From: an uncultured Christensenella sp.
GTDB taxonomy: Bacteria > Bacillota > Clostridia > Christensenellales > Borkfalkiaceae
Length of the DNA stretch: 64,000 nt
Assembly (NCBI GenBank): GCA_910587015.1
Contig: CAJUME010000003.1
Span: forward strand, 1-64,000
Reading direction: 5' to 3'
The position numbers and the translations under genes are program-made. The notes under the pieces are model-generated. The model had not been told where the DNA came from. It worked only from the letters and a program-made list of their open reading frames with translations, and did no database searches. This document shows positions 26,183-35,392 of this stretch, piece after piece (positions within the stretch are counted from its first letter, which is position 1; each line of letters opens with the position of its first letter).

Positions 26183-26223
26183 TTTTTTCACTGCGTATAT
26201 TTAAATAAACTGCGTAAAACAGT

Positions 26224-26251
26224 TTGTTATAGAATAATAATATGATATAAT
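26224..26251 (+). promoter_or_regulatory. Promoter and leader hairpin of the M60 peptidase gene
   Basis: TTGTTA (26224-26229), a 16-nt spacer and extended TGATATAAT (-10 at 26246-26251). A palindrome AAACTG/CAGTTT (26207-26225) overlaps the -35; it could be an operator or the end hairpin of the preceding gene. The leader contains a GGGCGCAT/ATGCGCCC hairpin (26264-26285) before the ribosome site. Confidence 0.7.
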
Positions 26252-26334
26252 ACGGACAATATCGGGCGCATAACTTTATGCGCCCCTTGTATAAAGCGGC
26301 TTTATACAAAAAACATTATAAGGAGCTTTGTTTG

Positions 26335-29300
26335 ATGAAAATAGGAAAATTCGAAATCACCAGAAGAATAAAAATAGTCGCTATAGTTGCGCTTGCCGCA
26401 GTTCTGCTTATAGCAGCAATTCTCGGCATAGGCGCGATAGTCGGCACGGGCGCAAATGCTGTGGCATGGAAAAACACCACCAAAACTCCCAAGGTGATGT
26501 ATTATTCCGAATATCTCGGCACGGTAGAGCGCAATATTCCCTCAACAATGGAAAACGGCGGACTTGAAGCATATCCCAAGTACGGCTATACGCTTAACAG
26601 CGTTTTAGGCAGCGCCAATGTTTCCAAAAGAAACGAGCTTATTTCTGAAAGCTGGCAGCTTTGCTCGGTAAATACCCGCATTGGTACTGACGGTTATCCT
26701 AAAAACACTTACGACAGTATCGCTAAGGACGGAAGGCTGTTGCTTAACGGGGTTGATACTGGCAGAAGGCTATATAAGCATACCGCTTCCGTAGGTATGT
26801 ATCTCGGCGATGTTGACGACAGCGAGCCGGGAATAATAAAAAAGCTTACGTTCTCACCCAGAAGCTACGGCAGATACTATAACGTAACTGGCGTTTACGC
26901 GCCCGCGGGCGAGGTTGTCAAAATAGAAATATCCGAAGAGGATATGAACGCCACAAACGGAATTACGGTATATATCGGTCAGGCGCTCTATAACGGTAAG
27001 GCCAACAATATATGGGCGTCAAAAAATGCAATGAACCGTATGCCCGTAATTATGAACACGTTAAACATAACAAAAACCAACGCTACGCTCGAGAATGGAG
27101 TTTACACTGCTTACATAGGCTCGTTTTTGGGCGGCCCCATATACGTTGTGCACGAGGGCGTTAATTTTTCGGTTACAATTTCGGGCGGGGTGCGCTATTC
27201 GCACTATATTTACGGCTATACTACCGAAAAGGAGTTTGAGGAAAACGCCAAATCCTCCGCGCCCTATTTCGATTTAGAGGTATGGGATAACGGAGTTTTA
27301 CATTCCGGACCCAAAACCTACGCCAAAAATTTCAGCTATGACGATTTAACCAAAGCCGCCGAGCTTTGGGATAAAATTTCGCTTGTTTCCACAAAGGTTT
27401 CCACGCAGGGCATAGTATTTTTGTACGACCCGTTCGTTGCGGCGGGCGCGGCGGTTGCCTTCCCCGGACAGGGCTCCGTAAACTGTCCGTCGGGCTGGAT
27501 GTCTTCGTCGCTCAATTACAAATCGTTCACAAACTCGGGCGCGTGGGGAAATATGCACGAATATAACCACAATTTCCAGAGCGGCTGGGGACGCGGCAAC
27601 GGCGGCGAGGTTACGAATAACGCGCTTAATATCGTAGAATACAGCTTGTTTACCAATATTTCCTCGCACAGAAGGATAGGCCTTTCGGGCGATGGCTTGG
27701 GCGGCTGGAACAGATACACAAGCCCGAGCTGGTCGCTGAATCAAACGCTTTTGAACGCGGTGGACGGGGTTAATCCCGAATATCCGCTGAACGAATATTC
27801 CACAGTAATACACAACCTCGGACAGGAAGTGTTCATGGACGCAATTCAAAAGCAGAGAACCACTTCCGCGTACACAACAACCTACACGGGCTGGTACGGC
27901 GCTCTGTCGGAAACCTCCCATTACGATTTTACATACTTTTTCAGCGATATTTTAAGGGCGGATTTGGACGCGGAAATCGTAGATAAAATCCAATCGAAAA
28001 AGTATCCCGCGTTTATTCCCGCGGCAAGCATTTATCAGACGGGCAGAAGCTTTTATTATTACGAATACGAGAAAATGCTTGACGAAAACGGACAGGAAAC
28101 CGCAGAGGACAATCCGGACAAAATAAAATCCAAAACGAAAAAATATTGCGAAACGGCAAAGCCTTATGTTATACCCTACGGACAGGATTTTACCGTGGAT
28201 TTATCGCCGTATACTTTGAATGAAGGCGGTCAGTACCAAAGCGGAAGCGTAGTTCTGCCCTCAGGCTTTACCTATAAAATAAAGAAGGTTTCTTCTCCCG
28301 AGCACGGTAAAATGAAGAAGGGCAAGGACAATGTTTATACCTTCGTACCGGATAAGAAGAATTTGGATTCGGGTAAAATCTATGTAACATTGCAAATTAA
28401 AAAGGAAGGCGAATCAACCAAGTTCGAGGATATCGAGCTTGTGCTTGAATTCCACCAGTCCTACGAAATGAATAAAAACGTTATCGAAAGAACGTCTTAC
28501 TCCTTCGATACTCCCGTGTATACCGATGCCGTTGAAGCGTACGAAAACGAGTATAAGGGTTATAAGGAGGTTGTTTCCGCCGACAATAAAAACCCCGTGC
28601 AAAACTCCAATTCAGAAGTATGGTATACTTCCGCGGAGGACGTGCCCCAAAACGGCGTGGTAGAAATAAAGGGTAAGCTTTACATAAGCGAAAGCGGCAA
28701 ATACAGGGTTGCGCTGCGCGGAAGATACAACTGTGCGCTGTACATGGCGGTCGTGGACGATAAGACCGACCCCTCGACGGTAAAGACGTCCGATTATAAG
28801 CTTGCCGCGCGCATAACCAACGCAAGCGGCGGCGCGGGCTTCACGCTGGCGGAGGGAACGTATTGCGATTTCGAAGATTTGCATGCGGGGCAGTGGCTGT
28901 ATTATAAAGCTGTTATGATATGCACGACTACGCCTAGAATAAGCTTTATCGGCTTAGGCTGGGGCAAGTTCGAAACGATGGGCGGCACCATTGACGAGGA
29001 GGGTAACGTTGTCGGAGGGGTAGAGGACACTCCGCCTAAGATAAGCTATGCAACTTCTTACAGAAACGAGTATAAATTCGATGCTTTGGAATTTAAAACC
29101 GAGTATTTCTACGAGCACAGCTACAACGTAAGCTATTCCAACGTGCTGACGGAAATAGACGGCAAAAGCATTGTAGAGGTTAAAAACTTTACCCCTTGGG
29201 ACGATACCCGCAAGATAGAGAACCTTATCGATAACGATACAACCAACTACATGCATTCAAAGGAGTACGTTTCCGCCGAAAAGCCCTTTGATATGACGGT

Positions 29301-29943
29301 TGACCTCGGCAAAATAATTTCCGCAAGCCGCGTAACCTTCTACGGCTACGATATAGGCAAAAAGCACACGCCCACAACGTTTGAATTTTATGTGGGAGAA
29401 AAGCCGGAAAGCTTAAAGCTTGTTGCAAAAATAACAAACGGCGGACTGTCCGGTCATAATTCCGCATTTAATTTGACGGGCGGCGAGCAAAATTTCCGCT
29501 ATTACAGACTTGTGGTAACAGATACGGCGACCCACCAGTATATCGCCTTGCGCGAAATCGAGTTTTCCGTTTCGGCAACCGGCAACCTTTTCGGTCCTCA
29601 GGACGAAAGATTTGAATACGGCGGCAAAAACGCATGGAGCTACGAAAACGCCTTTGCAAGCTTCGGACAGATTGCCGTAGGCACCTCAAAAGCCTCGTTC
29701 GAATTCGAGTTCACGGGCACGCGCGTTGCATTGTATTCGGTTTTCGGTGATAATTACAGCGGCTATACCGTTTATGTCGACGGTAAAAAGCAGGCGGTTG
29801 TCAACCTCGGAGTTGGCAATGGTCAGCAGTGCGCATTTATAACCGAAACAAGGCTTAAGCAAGGCAAGCACAAGGTTAAAATAAAGCCTCTTGGCAAAAA
29901 GGACGTAAAAATCAATATTGCCGCGATAGGCGTTTGGGAATAA
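26335..29943 (+). CDS. Secreted M60-like (mucin-type) zinc peptidase with carbohydrate-binding domains
   Basis: The start is placed at ATG 26335, with AAGGAG upstream, giving 1202 residues. An N-terminal signal anchor (residues ~12-40) is followed by an N-terminal beta domain (PAGEVVKIEIS, ISGGVRYSHYIYG) and the gluzincin core HEYNH (His408, Glu409, His412) with Glu425 in GGEVTNN as likely third ligand. This is the pattern of M60/enhancin-like proteases. Further on come a PA14- or jelly-roll-like region (~780-880), an F5/8 type C (CBM32-like) domain (~945-1085) and a final beta domain. The family cleaves mucin-type O-glycoproteins; the extra domains would bind glycans. It is transcribed alone. 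Confidence 0.9.
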   Translation: MKIGKFEITRRIKIVAIVALAAVLLIAAILGIGAIVGTGANAVAWKNTTKTPKVMYYSEYLGTVERNIPSTMENGGLEAYPKYGYTLNSVLGSANVSKRNELISESWQLCSVNTRIGTDGYPKNTYDSIAKDGRLLLNGVDTGRRLYKHTASVGMYLGDVDDSEPGIIKKLTFSPRSYGRYYNVTGVYAPAGEVVKIEISEEDMNATNGITVYIGQALYNGKANNIWASKNAMNRMPVIMNTLNITKTNATLENGVYTAYIGSFLGGPIYVVHEGVNFSVTISGGVRYSHYIYGYTTEKEFEENAKSSAPYFDLEVWDNGVLHSGPKTYAKNFSYDDLTKAAELWDKISLVSTKVSTQGIVFLYDPFVAAGAAVAFPGQGSVNCPSGWMSSSLNYKSFTNSGAWGNMHEYNHNFQSGWGRGNGGEVTNNALNIVEYSLFTNISSHRRIGLSGDGLGGWNRYTSPSWSLNQTLLNAVDGVNPEYPLNEYSTVIHNLGQEVFMDAIQKQRTTSAYTTTYTGWYGALSETSHYDFTYFFSDILRADLDAEIVDKIQSKKYPAFIPAASIYQTGRSFYYYEYEKMLDENGQETAEDNPDKIKSKTKKYCETAKPYVIPYGQDFTVDLSPYTLNEGGQYQSGSVVLPSGFTYKIKKVSSPEHGKMKKGKDNVYTFVPDKKNLDSGKIYVTLQIKKEGESTKFEDIELVLEFHQSYEMNKNVIERTSYSFDTPVYTDAVEAYENEYKGYKEVVSADNKNPVQNSNSEVWYTSAEDVPQNGVVEIKGKLYISESGKYRVALRGRYNCALYMAVVDDKTDPSTVKTSDYKLAARITNASGGAGFTLAEGTYCDFEDLHAGQWLYYKAVMICTTTPRISFIGLGWGKFETMGGTIDEEGNVVGGVEDTPPKISYATSYRNEYKFDALEFKTEYFYEHSYNVSYSNVLTEIDGKSIVEVKNFTPWDDTRKIENLIDNDTTNYMHSKEYVSAEKPFDMTVDLGKIISASRVTFYGYDIGKKHTPTTFEFYVGEKPESLKLVAKITNGGLSGHNSAFNLTGGEQNFRYYRLVVTDTATHQYIALREIEFSVSATGNLFGPQDERFEYGGKNAWSYENAFASFGQIAVGTSKASFEFEFTGTRVALYSVFGDNYSGYTVYVDGKKQAVVNLGVGNGQQCAFITETRLKQGKHKVKIKPLGKKDVKINIAAIGVWE

Positions 29944-29952
29944 TGCATGCAA

Positions 29953-29992
29953 AACCCCGCCGCGCCCGTAAATTTACGGGCGCGGCGGGGTT
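29953..29992. terminator. Bidirectional terminator, 40-bp perfect palindrome
   Basis: 20-nt arms fold perfectly around GTAAATTTAC and are followed by TGTTTTTTT on the plus strand. It lies between the convergent M60 peptidase and amidase genes. Confidence 0.95.
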
Positions 29993-30007
29993 GTTTTTTT
30001 AACAAAG

Positions 30008-30706
30008 TTATGAATAATAGCTAATTGCGCCTTTAAAAATGCTGTAAGCAATTTCCTTTCGGTGTTCTGACGAGGTCAAAAGCTTTTCGTCCTCCGTGTT
30101 CGATAAAAACCCGCATTCCACAATAACAGACGGGCTTTGCGTGCATTTCAGCATATAATAATCGCCTGCAAGCGCCTCGTTTGCTTTAATTTCGGAATTA
30201 AGTCCGTTCAGCTCCTTCTGAATGCATTGCGCAAGCTCGGTGCCGCTTTCGCTCGATTTATCGAAGAATACCGTTCCGCCGCGCTTAGAGGGGATAGAGC
30301 AAAAATTCTGGTGTATGGAAATAACCATATCCGCGCCGCTTTCCTCTATAATCTGCTTGCGCTTTTTCATGTCCCGCATTTTAAAGCCCTTTGTGGGCGC
30401 GCCGTAAAGCCCCGCGTTGGTCTTTCTGGTCATAACAACCTTAAAGCCCGCGTTCGCGAAATACCCCTTCAGCTGCTTTGCCAAAGCAAGGTTTATATCG
30501 CTTTCCTTTGTGTTGGTGTTTATGCCGTAAACGCCCGCGTCCATTCCGCCGTGCCCCGCGTCTATAACAACCACCTTCTCACGCACGGAGGCGGTGGAGG
30601 CAGTTGTTGCCGCCGCGGCTCCGCAACAAATTCCTATTGCAACGCCAAGGCATAAAATTGCCGCCAGCGCAATTAACGCGCCTTTTTTTAAAACTATAAA
30701 TTTCAC
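30008..30706 (-). CDS. CwlD-like N-acetylmuramoyl-L-alanine amidase
   Basis: The start is set at GTG 30706 (VKFIVLKKGALI). The longer frame would run through the divergent promoter and mrnC, and a weak AGGAT precedes this GTG. 232 residues: signal peptide (~1-35), then an Amidase_3 zinc domain with ligands His52 (DAGHGG), Glu68 (TKESD) and His132 (SIHQN), and catalytic Glu197 (VECGF). The single-domain size and the segment GFKMRDMKKRKQIIEESG resemble CwlD, which trims stem peptides in spore cortex to form muramic lactam. A general peptidoglycan amidase remains possible. Other sporulation genes in the window support the spore role. Confidence 0.85.
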   Translation of the reverse strand: MKFIVLKKGALIALAAILCLGVAIGICCGAAAATTASTASVREKVVVIDAGHGGMDAGVYGINTNTKESDINLALAKQLKGYFANAGFKVVMTRKTNAGLYGAPTKGFKMRDMKKRKQIIEESGADMVISIHQNFCSIPSKRGGTVFFDKSSESGTELAQCIQKELNGLNSEIKANEALAGDYYMLKCTQSPSVIVECGFLSNTEDEKLLTSSEHRKEIAYSIFKGAISYYS

Positions 30707-30725
30707 GCTATATCCTATGGAATTA

Positions 30726-30754
30726 TTGCTTTTTTTATGATAACATGTTAAAAT
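30726..30754 (+). promoter_or_regulatory. Promoter of mrnC-rlmB-sigH
   Basis: TTGCTT (30726-30731), a 17-nt spacer and TAAAAT (30749-30754), 22 nt before the mrnC ATG, which has GGGAG upstream. Confidence 0.6.
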
Positions 30755-30775
30755 AAAACATAAGAGAATGGGAGT

Positions 30776-31168
30776 ATGTTTAGCTTTTTTACCACCGTTT
30801 CCGAACGCGAAGCAAAAATTATGAACCCCGTCACGCTTGCATTTGTGGGCGATGCGGTCTATTCGCTGTATGTGCGCGAAAGGCTTGCGCTTTCCGCAGA
30901 TTTTTCCGCGGGTAAATTGCAAAAGCTTACTTGCGAGCATGTTTCCGCGCACGGACAGAATATTCTGCTCGAAGCTGTCCTCCCGAAATTTACCGAGGAC
31001 GAGCTTGCCGTTTTCAAGCGCGGAAGAAACGCTAAAAAGCCCACCCACAGCAAAAGCGCAAGCCTTGCGGAATACAATAATTCCACGGGGTTAGAGGCGG
31101 TTTTCGGCTATTTGTATCTTACGGGACAGTACGACCGTTTGTCTTATTTATTAAACGAGGAAAAATGA
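30776..31168 (+). CDS. mrnC: Mini-ribonuclease III (23S rRNA maturation)
   Basis: 130 residues: a lone RNase III catalytic domain without a dsRNA-binding domain, as in MrnC. It has MNPVTLAFVGDAVYSLYVRE near the start and EYNNSTGLEAVFGYLYLTG at the end, with the Asp and Glu metal ligands in place. It trims the ends of 23S rRNA precursor. It overlaps rlmB by 4 nt, and the mrnC-rlmB-sigH order matches Bacillus and Clostridia, where cysS usually precedes. Confidence 0.95.
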   Translation: MFSFFTTVSEREAKIMNPVTLAFVGDAVYSLYVRERLALSADFSAGKLQKLTCEHVSAHGQNILLEAVLPKFTEDELAVFKRGRNAKKPTHSKSASLAEYNNSTGLEAVFGYLYLTGQYDRLSYLLNEEK

Positions 31169-31875
31169 AAATTCAGGGCAGAAACGCCGTTTTAGAGCTT
31201 TTGAAAACGGACAAAAGTATAGATAAAATACTTATAGAAAAAAATCCGCAGGGCAGTCTTAACAAAATTTTTGCCGAGGCGCGCAAAAGCGGCGTGCGAG
31301 TGCAGTTTGTTGATAAAAGGGCGCTGGATAAGGAAAGCGAGGATAAGCGCCATCAGGGCGTAATAGCCTTCACAACCGACTTCAAATACGCTTCGTTGGA
31401 CGATATTCTGGGGTCAACCGAAAAAAACGGGCTTATTATTCTGTGCGATGGTATCGAGGACGTGCACAACCTCGGCTCTGTAATAAGGGTTGCCGAGTGC
31501 GCGGGCGCAAACGGCGTAATAATTCCCTCCAACAATTCCGCAAGCGTGACCGAGGCGGTTATCCGCATTTCGGCGGGCGCGGCGCAGCATATCCCCGTAG
31601 CAAAGGTGAATTCCATAAACCGCGCAATAGACGAGCTAAAAAAGGCAAATTACTGGTTGTACGCGTTAGAGGCGGACGGCAAAAGCATTTACGAGGCGGA
31701 TTTAAGCGGCAACGTTGCGCTTGTTATCGGCGGTGAGGACAGCGGTGTAAGGCGGCTTACAAGGGAAAAATGCGACTTTACTCTGTCGCTTCCGCTTAAA
31801 GGCAAGGTCAATTCCTTAAACGCCTCCGTTGCTTTGGGTATTGCCGCCTACGAGGTTGTAAGAAGAAAGCTATGA
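31165..31875 (+). CDS. rlmB: 23S rRNA (guanosine-2'-O-)-methyltransferase RlmB
   Basis: 236 residues of the SpoU/TrmH knot family. An N-terminal substrate-binding domain (MKIQGRNAVLELL) is followed by SpoU motif 1 NLGSVIRVAECAGA, motif 2 LVIGGEDSGVRRL and motif 3 LPLKGKVNSLNASVA. It methylates G2251 (E. coli numbering) in the peptidyl-transferase centre. It is coupled to mrnC upstream (ATGA-type overlap) and to the sigma factor downstream, whose ATG overlaps its stop. Confidence 0.93.
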   Translation: MKIQGRNAVLELLKTDKSIDKILIEKNPQGSLNKIFAEARKSGVRVQFVDKRALDKESEDKRHQGVIAFTTDFKYASLDDILGSTEKNGLIILCDGIEDVHNLGSVIRVAECAGANGVIIPSNNSASVTEAVIRISAGAAQHIPVAKVNSINRAIDELKKANYWLYALEADGKSIYEADLSGNVALVIGGEDSGVRRLTREKCDFTLSLPLKGKVNSLNASVALGIAAYEVVRRKL

Positions 31876-32417
31876 CCGATGAAGAAAACGCGCTTAAAGC
31901 GCAGAACGGCGACAAGGCCTCGCAGGAGGTTCTGCTTAACAAATATTCCGCCCTTGTCAAGGCTATTGCTGCGCGCTTCTTTCTTTGCGGCGGCGAAAGC
32001 GAGGATTTGGAGCAGGAGGGAATGGTCGGACTGTATCACGCGGTCAGCACCTTCGGCGCGGGTAGCGCAAGCTTTGCAACCTATGCGTATGCTTGCGTGC
32101 GCAATGCGGTGATAGACGCCGTAAAAAAGGCGGGCGGTGCAAAATATGCGGCGTTAAACAACTTTGTGCCGATTGTCGAAATAGGCGGGGAAATCTCCCC
32201 CGCAAGTCCCGAGGACGAGCTTATAAAACGCGAAAACAGACGGGAATTTCTGCAAAAAATTTCAAAACGGCTCTCCTCGCTGGAATTCAAAGCAACGGTA
32301 ATGTACGTTGACGGTATGGGCGTTGCGGAAATCTCTTCCGCCCTCGGCAAATCGCAAAAAAGCGTTTCAAACGCGCTTGCCCGCGCAAAGCAAAAGCTTG
32401 TAAAGCTGTATTCGTAA
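31872..32417 (+). CDS. sigH: Sigma-70 family factor, SigH-like
   Basis: 181 residues with region 2 (EDLEQEGMVGLYHAVSTF and ASFATYAYACVRNAVIDAV) and region 4 (LEFKATVMYVDGMGVAEISSALGK then SVSNALARAKQKL), lacking regions 1.1 and 3. Position after mrnC-rlmB is the conserved locus of the early sporulation sigma factor SigH, and length and sequence fit, though it is about 35 residues shorter than in Bacillus. The yacP gene normally between rlmB and sigH is absent. The ATG overlaps the rlmB stop. Confidence 0.85.
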   Translation: MTDEENALKAQNGDKASQEVLLNKYSALVKAIAARFFLCGGESEDLEQEGMVGLYHAVSTFGAGSASFATYAYACVRNAVIDAVKKAGGAKYAALNNFVPIVEIGGEISPASPEDELIKRENRREFLQKISKRLSSLEFKATVMYVDGMGVAEISSALGKSQKSVSNALARAKQKLVKLYS

Positions 32418-32435
32418 TTTAACAAATTTACGTTC

Positions 32436-32524
32436 GGAATTTTCAAGGGCGGATTTATTTCGCCCGTTAAGAAAATTCCCGACAATATCAACATCGCAAA
32501 AATCGTAAGCATGAGATTTTTGCG
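32436..32524 (+). other. Two tandem hairpins in the sigH-dnaX gap
   Basis: The first hairpin pairs GGAATTTTC (32436-32444) with GAAAATTCC (32471-32479) around an inner GGGCG/CGCCC. The second pairs CGCAAAAATC (32495-32504) with GATTTTTGCG (32515-32524). Neither has a proper T tail. They sit directly before the dnaX ribosome site (GAGGG) and may act as leader structure or RNA-processing site. It is not an SRP RNA: the conserved GNRA/GGAG hairpin is missing. Confidence 0.5.
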
Positions 32525-32539
32525 ACACAAGAGGGTATT

Positions 32540-34288
32540 ATGGCGTATCTTGCGTTTTACCGCACCTTCCGCCCCTTGACCTTTGACGAGGTCGTGCGGC
32601 AGGAGCATATAGTAAGAATACTGAAAAACCAGATAGAAACCGATAAGGTCGGTCATGCGTATCTCTTCTGCGGCCCCCGCGGAACGGGTAAAACCACGCT
32701 CGCCAAAATTTTTGCGCGCGCAATCAATTGCGAAAGCCCTCAAAACGGCTCGCCTTGCGGCAAATGCGCAACCTGCAAATCGCTTGCAGAGGGCAGCAGT
32801 CTTGACATATCCGAAATAGACGCCGCCTCCAACAACGGCGTTGACGAAATGCGCGACCTGCGCGAGAAGGTTCAGTACCCGCCAGTTGCGGGCAGGTTCA
32901 AGGTCTATATCATTGACGAGGTGCATATGCTTACGGCGTCGGCGTTCAATGCGGTTTTAAAAACGCTTGAAGAGCCTCCCCGTCACGCGGTATTTATCCT
33001 CGCCACGACCGAGCCGCAGAAAATCCCCGCAACGATTTTATCGCGCTGTATGCGCTTTGACTTCAAATTAATTCCCCAAAGCGATTTGGAAGAGCTTATA
33101 AAAAGCGTGTTTATAAAAACGGGCAAGCCGTTCGAGGAGGCAGCCGTTTCCGCCATAGCAAGGGCGGGCGCGGGCAGTGCGCGCGACAGCCTTTCGATAG
33201 CGGATATGTGCGCTTCGTACTCGCAGGGTAAGCTGACCTATGACGATGTAAACGCCGTGCTCGGCAGTACGGAATACGCAAAAGTCGCAGATATATGCGG
33301 GGCAATTTTAAGCGAGAACGCTTCCGAGGCGCTTAAGCTGACCGAGGAAATACTTTCAACGGGCAAAAGCGTTGGCGTGCTTGTAAAGGATATGCTGTCA
33401 TTTTTAAACAGCTGTACGATTGTCAAGGTCTGCCGCACCGCGCGCGAAATAGTCAACCTCCCTGATGAAACCTATAACCGCATAGAGGGCATTGCCAAAA
33501 CTGCGGACGCACACAAGCTTTTGCGCGTTACAGAGGTGCTTGCCAAGGCGGAAACCGATTTAAGATATTCGCTGAACGGCAGAATTACCCTCGAAACGGC
33601 TGTATTAAAGTGCGCCGTTCCGCAGACGGACTACAATATAGACGCGTTAATAGGCAAAATTGCCGCGCTGGAAAAGAAGCTTGCGGACGGAGTAAAGGTG
33701 CAGGCAAGCCCCGCGCCGTTACCCACACCCGCGGCGCCCGCACCGGTTTCTCGGCAAACGGCGAAGCCCGAACGGGAAAGCGCGCCCCGTCCCGCACAAA
33801 ATACCGCAAGACCGATATTGAGCGAGGACGGCGCAGACAGCCCCTTTTCACCTTTTTCAAGCTCTCCCGCAGAGGCGCCCGCAGGCGCCCCCGCAGAAGC
33901 AGAGGAGGTTCAGCCCACGCTTTGGGAGAACGGCGGCGAGCAAAAAATATCAAAAATTTCTGCCGTCCGCGAGGGCGATAAGGGCAAAATCTTCGGCAAA
34001 TTCATTCGCGCACTCAGAGAAACGCATAAAAACGCCGTGCTGTTCACGCTTTGTATGGATTTGGAGCATGCCTTCGAGGGCGATAAATTTATTCTTATAA
34101 CCGAAAGCGAGACTGTTTACAAGGGCTTACAGCGTGAAGCAAACGCTAAATTTATCGGCGGAGTGCTTGCAGAGCTGGGCGTAAACGATTACGAGGTCCG
34201 CTTAAAGGCGAAGGGCGAAAACGACTACGACAAGGCCATGCGCGAGCTTCGCGCAAGCTTTGACGGCGCGGATATAGAGGAAAAGTAA
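32540..34288 (+). CDS. dnaX: DNA polymerase III subunit gamma/tau
   Basis: A 582-residue clamp-loader ATPase. The AAA+ module has Walker A GPRGTGKTT, a four-Cys zinc knuckle (CESPQNGSPCGKCATC), DEVHMLTASAFNAVLKTLEEPP and sensor 1 ATTEPQKIPATILSRC. A Pro/Ala-rich linker (residues ~390-455) leads to a C-terminal tau-like domain. There is no evident slippery A-run for a gamma frameshift product. It heads dnaX-ybaB-recR, a widely conserved set. Confidence 0.95.
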   Translation: MAYLAFYRTFRPLTFDEVVRQEHIVRILKNQIETDKVGHAYLFCGPRGTGKTTLAKIFARAINCESPQNGSPCGKCATCKSLAEGSSLDISEIDAASNNGVDEMRDLREKVQYPPVAGRFKVYIIDEVHMLTASAFNAVLKTLEEPPRHAVFILATTEPQKIPATILSRCMRFDFKLIPQSDLEELIKSVFIKTGKPFEEAAVSAIARAGAGSARDSLSIADMCASYSQGKLTYDDVNAVLGSTEYAKVADICGAILSENASEALKLTEEILSTGKSVGVLVKDMLSFLNSCTIVKVCRTAREIVNLPDETYNRIEGIAKTADAHKLLRVTEVLAKAETDLRYSLNGRITLETAVLKCAVPQTDYNIDALIGKIAALEKKLADGVKVQASPAPLPTPAAPAPVSRQTAKPERESAPRPAQNTARPILSEDGADSPFSPFSSSPAEAPAGAPAEAEEVQPTLWENGGEQKISKISAVREGDKGKIFGKFIRALRETHKNAVLFTLCMDLEHAFEGDKFILITESETVYKGLQREANAKFIGGVLAELGVNDYEVRLKAKGENDYDKAMRELRASFDGADIEEK

Positions 34289-34370
34289 AAGCGCAATTTA
34301 TCCGCAGATTATCAAATGCTTGATTTTCCGAATATAAAACTATAACGAATACATTTTTAAGGAGTTTATT

Positions 34371-34739
34371 ATGGCTTTTAAAGGCGGTATGGGCGGCGGC
34401 ATGGGCAACATGCAGAATATGATAAGAGAAGCCCAGAAAATGCAGGAGCAGATGCAGGCGGCGGACGCCGAGCTTGAGGAGCTTGAGGTTGTAGGGCTTT
34501 CGGGCGGCGGCGAGGAAGGCGATGAAACCGTTGTGGTTTATATGAACGGCAAAAAAATCATAAACGGCATAGAATTCGGCAGTAAGCTTGCCTCGCTTGT
34601 GGATATAAGCGATACAGACGATGTGGAAATGCTTGAAGACCTTATTATGGCGGCAATAAACGATGGCTATAAAAAGGCGGACGCGCTGTACGAGGAAAAA
34701 ATGGGCCCCTTCGGCAAGGCGGGCAAGGGGCTGTTTTAA
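34371..34739 (+). CDS. YbaB/EbfC nucleoid-associated protein
   Basis: 122 residues. Gly/Met-rich N-terminus, then MQNMIREAQKMQEQMQ and the core VYMNGKKIINGIEF. The tail GPFGKAGKGLF is typical for Firmicutes members. It binds DNA as a dimer. AAGGAG precedes the ATG. It lies between dnaX and recR as in most bacteria. Confidence 0.94.
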   Translation: MAFKGGMGGGMGNMQNMIREAQKMQEQMQAADAELEELEVVGLSGGGEEGDETVVVYMNGKKIINGIEFGSKLASLVDISDTDDVEMLEDLIMAAINDGYKKADALYEEKMGPFGKAGKGLF

Positions 34740-34778
34740 GCATTCAAGGCAACAGTGAAAAAGTAAGCAAGGTTAAAA

Positions 34779-35369
34779 ATGGACATTTTTATAGAGCCTA
34801 TCGGCAGACTTATAAACCAGTTTTCAAAGCTCCCCGGCGTAGGCAAAAAAACCGCGCAAAGGTACGCGTATAAGGTTATCGGAATGACCGAAGCAGAGGC
34901 GAAAGAGTTTGCCGAAAGCATAATAAACTGCAAACGCAAGGTAAAATATTGCAAAACATGCGGCAATTTTACCGAAGAGGACGAGTGCGAAATCTGCAAG
35001 CGCCGACAAAGCAACACAATTTGCGTGGTTAAAGAGCCGAAAGACGTAATCGCAATGGAAAAACTGCACGAATACAAGGGCGTTTACCACGTTTTGCACG
35101 GCGTAATCAGCCCTATGGACGGAATAGGCCCCAACGACATACGCATTAAGGAGCTGCTCGCCCGCATAGACGGCACCGTGCAGGAGGTAATAATGGCGAC
35201 CAATCCCGACGTAGAGGGCGAAGCCACAGCAATGTACATTGCCAGACTTTTAAAGCCGCTGGATGTAAACGTCACCCGCCTTGCGCACGGCATACCAATC
35301 GGCGGCGAGCTTGAATATACAGACGAAGTTACTCTCTCCCGCGCCCTTTCCGAACGCAAGAGCATTTAA
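34779..35369 (+). CDS. recR: Recombination mediator RecR
   Basis: 196 residues, the standard length. A helix-hairpin-helix LPGVGKKTAQRYA is followed by a four-Cys zinc finger (CKTCGNFTEEDECEIC), a Toprim domain starting CVVKEPKDVIAMEKL, and DEVTLSRALSERKSI at the end. It acts with RecF/RecO to load RecA on gapped DNA. It follows ybaB by 39 nt. Confidence 0.96.
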   Translation: MDIFIEPIGRLINQFSKLPGVGKKTAQRYAYKVIGMTEAEAKEFAESIINCKRKVKYCKTCGNFTEEDECEICKRRQSNTICVVKEPKDVIAMEKLHEYKGVYHVLHGVISPMDGIGPNDIRIKELLARIDGTVQEVIMATNPDVEGEATAMYIARLLKPLDVNVTRLAHGIPIGGELEYTDEVTLSRALSERKSI

Positions 35370-35392
35370 AAGAAATTTTTTAAGGAGTTTTT

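Noticed and set aside
30707..31048. N-terminal extension of the CwlD-like amidase
   Set aside because: It would read antisense through mrnC and the divergent promoter; the GTG at 30706 gives a proper signal peptide.
32418..32539. Signal recognition particle RNA near dnaX
   Set aside because: The position fits some Firmicutes, but the conserved tetraloop and asymmetric loop sequences are absent.
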